Of a stretch of DNA of 10,099 nucleotides, positions 6,490 through 10,099 are shown one piece after another. The notes beneath the pieces were generated by a model, which ran no database searches, was not told the origin of the DNA, and worked only from the letters and a program-made list of their open reading frames with translations. Position 1 is the stretch's first letter, and the number at the start of each line of letters is the position of its first letter. A program made the translations under genes and the position numbers. The DNA is from an uncultured Lachnospiraceae bacterium (GTDB taxonomy: Bacteria; Bacillota_A; Clostridia; Lachnospirales; Lachnospiraceae). The stretch covers positions 1-10,099 of the forward strand of contig USDU01000077.1 in assembly GCA_900553635.1 (NCBI GenBank), written 5' to 3'.

Positions 6490-8664
6490 TTATTCTGTCT
6501 CTGCAGGGTTGCTTCCGTCCTCAGGAAGAATCGGGCTTTCATAGTCATCCAACGGACCACTGTCGCCTTCTGCCTCTACCTCTTCTTCCGTAGGCATCTT
6601 CACAGTCTCGCCGGTATTCGGATCCACCAGTGTACCTTCTTCAATCGGAGTTTCCTCTTCCGTCGCCTCTTCTTCTGCTTCCTGCTCTGCCCGGGCCGCT
6701 TCCTCAGCCGCCACTTCCTCCTTCATGTCTTCCGGAATCTCTGCGTTTCTCGGAATATTCAGATATGGCATAGCCTCTTTCATAATATTTTTGAATATCT
6801 CCTGGGCAAAAGCGCTGCTTGCCTGAGTCGTCGGGCTGTCCGCGTTGGGCTCGTCCACCACCACATAGCAGACTACCTGTGGATTATCCGCCGGCGCAAA
6901 GCCGATGAATGACACCAGATATTTTCTGGCGGAACGGGGAACCTTCTGAGCCGTTCCGGTCTTACCGCCCATAGTATAACCTGCTACGCGGCCCTTTTTA
7001 CCGGTGGGGTTATTGCCGTTGGCGTCCGCAGTTCCGTACATGGTGTGATACAGATACTGCCGGATCATGGAAGACGTCTTATTGGAAATGGTCTGGCGCA
7101 CCAGCACCGGATTGACAGTCTCCACGGTGCCGCCCTCCGCGTTCAGAATCTTCTTCACCACATGGGGCTGGTAATAATAACCGCCATTGATAACGGAAGA
7201 AAAGGCCGAAGCCACCTGAATCATAGACGTATTGAAGCCCTGGCCGAAAGAGCTGGTCGCCAGCTCCACCGGGCCCATGGTGTCCTTCGTAAATACCGTC
7301 GACGCGTTATTGGTCTCGCCGGGCAAATCGATGTTGGTCTTCAGACCGAAGTTAAAGATCTGCTGGTACTTCAGAAAGTTATCATAACCAATCATGGCGC
7401 CCATCTGCATCAGGGCGTCATTGCAGGAAAACATCAGGGAGCCTTCCAGGGAAATGATACCGTGGCCGGTCTTCTTCGCGCATTTAATCTTGGGTTGGCC
7501 CTGTACGATAACCTGTCCGCCGTCGCAGAGGAAGGTGGTGGAATCATTGACCAGGCCCAGCTCCAGAGCCGCTGCCACCGTCATGGGTTTTACGGTTGAT
7601 CCGGGTTCGTATCCGTCGCTGATGCAGAAGTTTCGCCACATCTGGTTCTTGGCGTCCAACTGTTCCTCCTCGGACATGGCATCCACCTGCTCCTGGGTCA
7701 GGTAGCCATTTCCCACCAGATCCTGGGGATTATTCAGATCGAAATCCACATCACCCGCCATGGCCAGAATCTCGCCGGTCTGGGGATTCATCATCAGCAC
7801 GCCAATATTCTTCGCCGCCGGTCCTTCCACGCTTTTATTCGTATAATCTTCGATAAATTTGCCGATGTATTTCTCTGCAATGCCTTGCAGGGTTGCGTCA
7901 ATCGTAGACACCACTGTATTGCCATCTACGGCCTTCTTTACCGAGGTAGACTGCTCCAGATCCTCGTTCAGGTACTTGTAGCTGCGGCCATTGATGCCGT
8001 TCAGGGTATCACTGTATTCTTCTTCGATACCGGTCTGCCCCTGATTTCCCGTAACGGTATATCCAATCACATGGCAGGCCAGAGAATTGTACGGATAACG
8101 ACGGATATAAGAGTCCTCAAACCAGACGCCTTTGATTTTATTTTCGGTTTCTTTGTCCTCCTGCGCTGCCTTAAAATCAGCAATTTCGTCTTTACTCAGC
8201 TGTTTTCTTAAGATAACATAGCTGCTGTCTTTCTTTTCGCTTAAGGTGGTCCGAAGTTCTGACTCATCCAGTTCAAAATACTGCACCAGCGCCTTGATGG
8301 TCGGTTCCACGCAGTCCTTCTCCGCATCCTCCTTGTCCTGGTTCTGCCACAGTACCTTCGGATCCAGAATCAGATTGTAAACCTTTTCACTGGTAGCCAG
8401 AATTGTGCCGTTGCGATCCAGAATATCGCCTCTTCTGTATGGCAGCGTAGTACTGTTGGTATCCTGCTGCGCCAGTACTTTTTTCGTATACTTATCTCCG
8501 CTGGTTTTATTGATATAAGCCAGCCTTACGCTCACTCCCAGCAGAGCAAGCACAATGAGCGCGAATACCAGCGCCAGCTTACGCTTCATTCGGTTGGTAA
8601 GCAGCGCCTGCATCCGCGCTCTCGGTTTTCTTTTTTTCTCTGTACGATCGTTCAAATTACTCAC
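6490..8664 (-). CDS. ftsI: Class B penicillin-binding protein, FtsI/PbpB position (PBP-A of the tandem)
   Basis: Membrane-anchored D,D-transpeptidase, likely the division transpeptidase by its place directly after ftsL. It has 724 residues. A basic cytoplasmic tail (1-28) leads into one membrane segment (about 29-50), and the pedestal domain starts at RGDILDRNG (78-86). The transpeptidase domain has EPGSTVK (nucleophile Ser356, Lys359), SCN (413-415) and a standard KTG in GGKTGTAQ (566-573). Instead of the PASTA repeats of Bacillus PBP2B or SpoVD, it ends in an acidic tail (640-724) with 26 Glu and 6 Asp. The start is uncertain: GTG 8664 overlaps the ftsL stop (GTGA) but lacks a spaced ribosome binding site, whereas TTG 8655 has AGGTGA 5 bases upstream. 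Cysteines near the active site resemble SpoVD rather than PBP2B, so the ftsI name rests on position. Confidence 0.94.
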   Translation of the reverse strand: MSNLNDRTEKKRKPRARMQALLTNRMKRKLALVFALIVLALLGVSVRLAYINKTSGDKYTKKVLAQQDTNSTTLPYRRGDILDRNGTILATSEKVYNLILDPKVLWQNQDKEDAEKDCVEPTIKALVQYFELDESELRTTLSEKKDSSYVILRKQLSKDEIADFKAAQEDKETENKIKGVWFEDSYIRRYPYNSLACHVIGYTVTGNQGQTGIEEEYSDTLNGINGRSYKYLNEDLEQSTSVKKAVDGNTVVSTIDATLQGIAEKYIGKFIEDYTNKSVEGPAAKNIGVLMMNPQTGEILAMAGDVDFDLNNPQDLVGNGYLTQEQVDAMSEEEQLDAKNQMWRNFCISDGYEPGSTVKPMTVAAALELGLVNDSTTFLCDGGQVIVQGQPKIKCAKKTGHGIISLEGSLMFSCNDALMQMGAMIGYDNFLKYQQIFNFGLKTNIDLPGETNNASTVFTKDTMGPVELATSSFGQGFNTSMIQVASAFSSVINGGYYYQPHVVKKILNAEGGTVETVNPVLVRQTISNKTSSMIRQYLYHTMYGTADANGNNPTGKKGRVAGYTMGGKTGTAQKVPRSARKYLVSFIGFAPADNPQVVCYVVVDEPNADSPTTQASSAFAQEIFKNIMKEAMPYLNIPRNAEIPEDMKEEVAAEEAARAEQEAEEEATEEETPIEEGTLVDPNTGETVKMPTEEEVEAEGDSGPLDDYESPILPEDGSNPAETE

Positions 8665-8669
8665 CTGCT
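8660..8669 (-). promoter_or_regulatory. Possible ribosome binding site deciding the PBP-A start
   Basis: AGCAGGTGAG on the minus strand resembles the consensus AGGAGGTGAG. It overlaps the GTG at 8664, so it cannot serve that codon well. It is well placed for the in-frame TTG at 8655, which would shorten PBP-A by 3 residues. It also contains the ftsL stop, so translation of the two genes is probably coupled. Confidence 0.5.
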
Positions 8670-9200
8670 AATCGTGCCAAGCGCTCCCTTGAGACTCTTA
8701 TCGTCCTCCGGGATCTCGGCATACTGCTTTACGTAATCGCTCCCCTCATCGTCGTAAAGTACTACCTGATCCTCATTTGCGTATACCATGCCAAGCTCAT
8801 TCATGGCAATGTCCCGGATTTTCTCCAGATCCACCGAAGTCGTCACCCGGTTATATTCATCGTCATTCTCATCCTTCAGCGTGGAAAGCTGCGTCTCCAG
8901 CGCCGTGATGTTCTTTGCCCGGGCGGTGTTGTCCGCCTGCAGCTTCAGATATCCCACACAGACCCACATGGCCACGCCCAGCGCTACTGCCAGAAACATG
9001 CCATATCCCAGGCCCATGCGTTCCTTCGCCTTTACTCTGCGGACCGTATGCACGGAAAACCGGTCTTCCTGCCTGCGTCGTCTCTCCGGCTGCTCGCCGG
9101 CCCGAAGCTTGCGGACCGCCGCTCCATCCACATAGGTGGTTCTGCGTTCTGTTTTTCCATCTGTTCTGTTATTCGTATAAATGCTTCTGATCTCTGCCAT
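8661..9200 (-). CDS. ftsL: FtsL/DivIC-like septum formation protein
   Basis: Small bitopic division protein, recognised from its layout and its place between rsmH and a class B PBP. It has 179 residues. A long basic cytoplasmic tail (1-61) is rich in Arg and Lys. One membrane segment (about 63-87) follows, then an extracellular coiled-coil-like stretch (about 88-122) containing LETQLSTLKDENDDEYNRV, then a short conserved-looking block DLEKIRDIAMNELGMVYAN (124-142) typical of FtsL/DivIC C-terminal regions, and an acidic end. FtsL family members form a complex with FtsB (DivIC) and FtsQ (DivIB) that controls the septal synthase. Known FtsL proteins are often 90-120 residues, so the cytoplasmic part is long. 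The ATG at 9200 comes 2 bases after the rsmH stop, with AGGAAG inside the rsmH end. Its 3' end overlaps the next gene by 4 bases. FtsL sequences diverge fast, so this name rests partly on context. Confidence 0.88.
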   Translation of the reverse strand: MAEIRSIYTNNRTDGKTERRTTYVDGAAVRKLRAGEQPERRRRQEDRFSVHTVRRVKAKERMGLGYGMFLAVALGVAMWVCVGYLKLQADNTARAKNITALETQLSTLKDENDDEYNRVTTSVDLEKIRDIAMNELGMVYANEDQVVLYDDEGSDYVKQYAEIPEDDKSLKGALGTISR

Positions 9201-9202
9201 TT

Positions 9203-10099
9203 TTACGCTTCCTGACTCCCAATCCGTTCAAAGACGCGAAGCTTCGCGCTCTTGGATCGCTTATTATATTCCAATTCCTCCGCACCGGGAGCAATCGGCT
9301 TTCTAATCGGTGACCTGCCCTTCGGTTTTTTACCACACACACACACAGGAAAGTTAGAAGGGCAGGTACAGGGATTTTCATTGGTTTTAAATATGGTTTT
9401 TACTATCCGGTCTTCCAGGGAATGGAAGGTTATCACACAGATTCTGCCGCCCGGATTCAACAGATCAATCATATCATCCAGTGAGTTCTTCAGTACCTCC
9501 AGCTCCTGATTCAGCTCAATGCGAATGGCCTGGAAGGTACGTTTGGCCGGATGTCCGCCTACGGCCCGTATCTTCGCCGGAATCGCCGCCCGGATAATCT
9601 CCGTCAGTTCTCCGGTGGTCTCGATGGGCTTCTTCTCTCTGGCCAACGCAATATGCTTCGCGATATTGGCTGCGAACTTTTCCTCGCCGTAATCCCGGAT
9701 GACCCGGTACAGCTCATGCTCTGTATAGCCATTTACAATATCCCGGGCCGTCTTCGTCTGGCGCTGATCCATACGCATGTCCAGAGGCGCATCGTCTTCA
9801 TTATAAGTAAATCCCCGGTCTGCCGTATCTAACTGATAGGAGGAAACCCCCAGATCCAGATAAATACCGTCCACTTTTTCTATATTTAACTCTTTTAATA
9901 CATTTTCAATATTCTGGTAATTGCTTCTGACTATGGTCACCTTATCTTTAAAAGGAGCCAGTCTCTCTCCCGCCGCACGGATAGCATCTGCATCCTGGTC
10001 AATTCCAATGAGCCTTCCGCCGCCCAACCGCTTACATACCTCATAGGCATGTCCGCCGCCGCCTAAGGTGCCGTCTACGTAAATGCCACCCGGCTTTAT
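9203..10099 (-). CDS. rsmH: 16S rRNA (cytosine(1402)-N(4))-methyltransferase RsmH, 5' end cut by the window
   Basis: SAM-dependent methyltransferase (formerly MraW) that modifies C1402 in the ribosomal decoding centre. The frame is open to the window edge: 298 residues are visible of about 310-320, so only about 20 N-terminal residues are missing. The TTG at 10027 is internal, because SAM-binding [11 protein letters not shown] (7-17) lies upstream of it. Further motifs, numbered from the window edge, are IGIDQDADA (31-39), [14 protein letters not shown] (78-91), [18 protein letters not shown] (94-111), [18 protein letters not shown] (183-200) and [12 protein letters not shown] (223-234). A late CTC...CVC cluster (Cys244, 246, 253, 255) precedes GKKPKGR; as far as I recall, such cysteines are common in Firmicutes RsmH. 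It heads the dcw cluster as in most bacteria; mraZ would be expected just outside the window. Confidence 0.97.
   Translation of the reverse strand: MKPGGIYVDGTLGGGGHAYEVCKRLGGGRLIGIDQDADAIRAAGERLAPFKDKVTIVRSNYQNIENVLKELNIEKVDGIYLDLGVSSYQLDTADRGFTYNEDDAPLDMRMDQRQTKTARDIVNGYTEHELYRVIRDYGEEKFAANIAKHIALAREKKPIETTGELTEIIRAAIPAKIRAVGGHPAKRTFQAIRIELNQELEVLKNSLDDMIDLLNPGGRICVITFHSLEDRIVKTIFKTNENPCTCPSNFPVCVCGKKPKGRSPIRKPIAPGAEELEYNKRSKSAKLRVFERIGSQEA

Noticed and set aside
6550..6640. Pro-Asn-Thr-Gly in the PBP-A tail as a sortase-type sorting signal
   Set aside because: There is no Leu-Pro-x-Thr-Gly, no following hydrophobic segment and no basic end, and the protein is already anchored by its N-terminal membrane segment.
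7045..7599. Plus-strand open frame of 184 codons opposite PBP-A
   Set aside because: Covers the antisense of the PBP-A transpeptidase domain, with no family-like features. The opposing frame has SxxK, SCN and KTG.
9334..9347. Seven CA dinucleotides in a row as a possible slippage (phase variation) site
   Set aside because: It encodes the Val-Cys-Val-Cys part of the RsmH cysteine cluster in frame. The repeat is short, and the frame is intact on both sides, so it is most simply explained by coding sequence.

Overview
The window is a stretch of a division and cell wall (dcw) gene cluster. All eight genes lie on the minus strand, so transcription runs from high to low coordinates. In transcription order they are rsmH (5' end outside the window), an ftsL-like gene, two class B penicillin-binding proteins in tandem, mraY, murD, ftsW (spoVE-like) and murA (3' end outside the window). 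The order follows the Bacillus subtilis plan rsmH-ftsL-pbpB-spoVD-(murE)-mraY-murD-spoVE, but murE is missing between the second PBP and mraY, and murA sits where murG would be expected. The tandem PBPs, the Cys-rich tail of RsmH, the strong GGAGG ribosome binding sites and the moderate GC content suggest an anaerobic Clostridia member, probably Lachnospiraceae. That placement is inference; there is no rRNA here to confirm it.

Layout: rsmH 10099-9203, ftsL 9200-8661 (2-base gap), PBP-A 8664-6490 (4-base overlap with ftsL), a 48-base gap filled by a strong hairpin, PBP-B 6441-4663, mraY 4627-3668, murD 3653-2295 (its ribosome binding site abuts the mraY stop), ftsW 2242-1112 and murA from 1083. 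Gaps are 2 to 52 bases, so coding density is near complete and one main transcript is likely, possibly attenuated at the hairpin. No gene-free stretch exceeds 300 bases.

How the genes work together: MurA starts UDP-MurNAc synthesis, MurD adds D-Glu to UDP-MurNAc-L-Ala, and MraY moves the finished pentapeptide precursor to the lipid carrier, making lipid I. FtsW polymerises lipid II and a class B PBP cross-links the strands. FtsL scaffolds the division machine, and RsmH methylates 16S rRNA.

I see no mobile element, CRISPR array, RNA gene or undescribed system. The points worth a second look are local: a terminator-like hairpin ending exactly at the PBP-B start codon, a KTG to KTA change in the PBP-B active site, cysteines placed near the active site in both PBPs, a Glu-rich tail on PBP-A, and the missing murE/murG.
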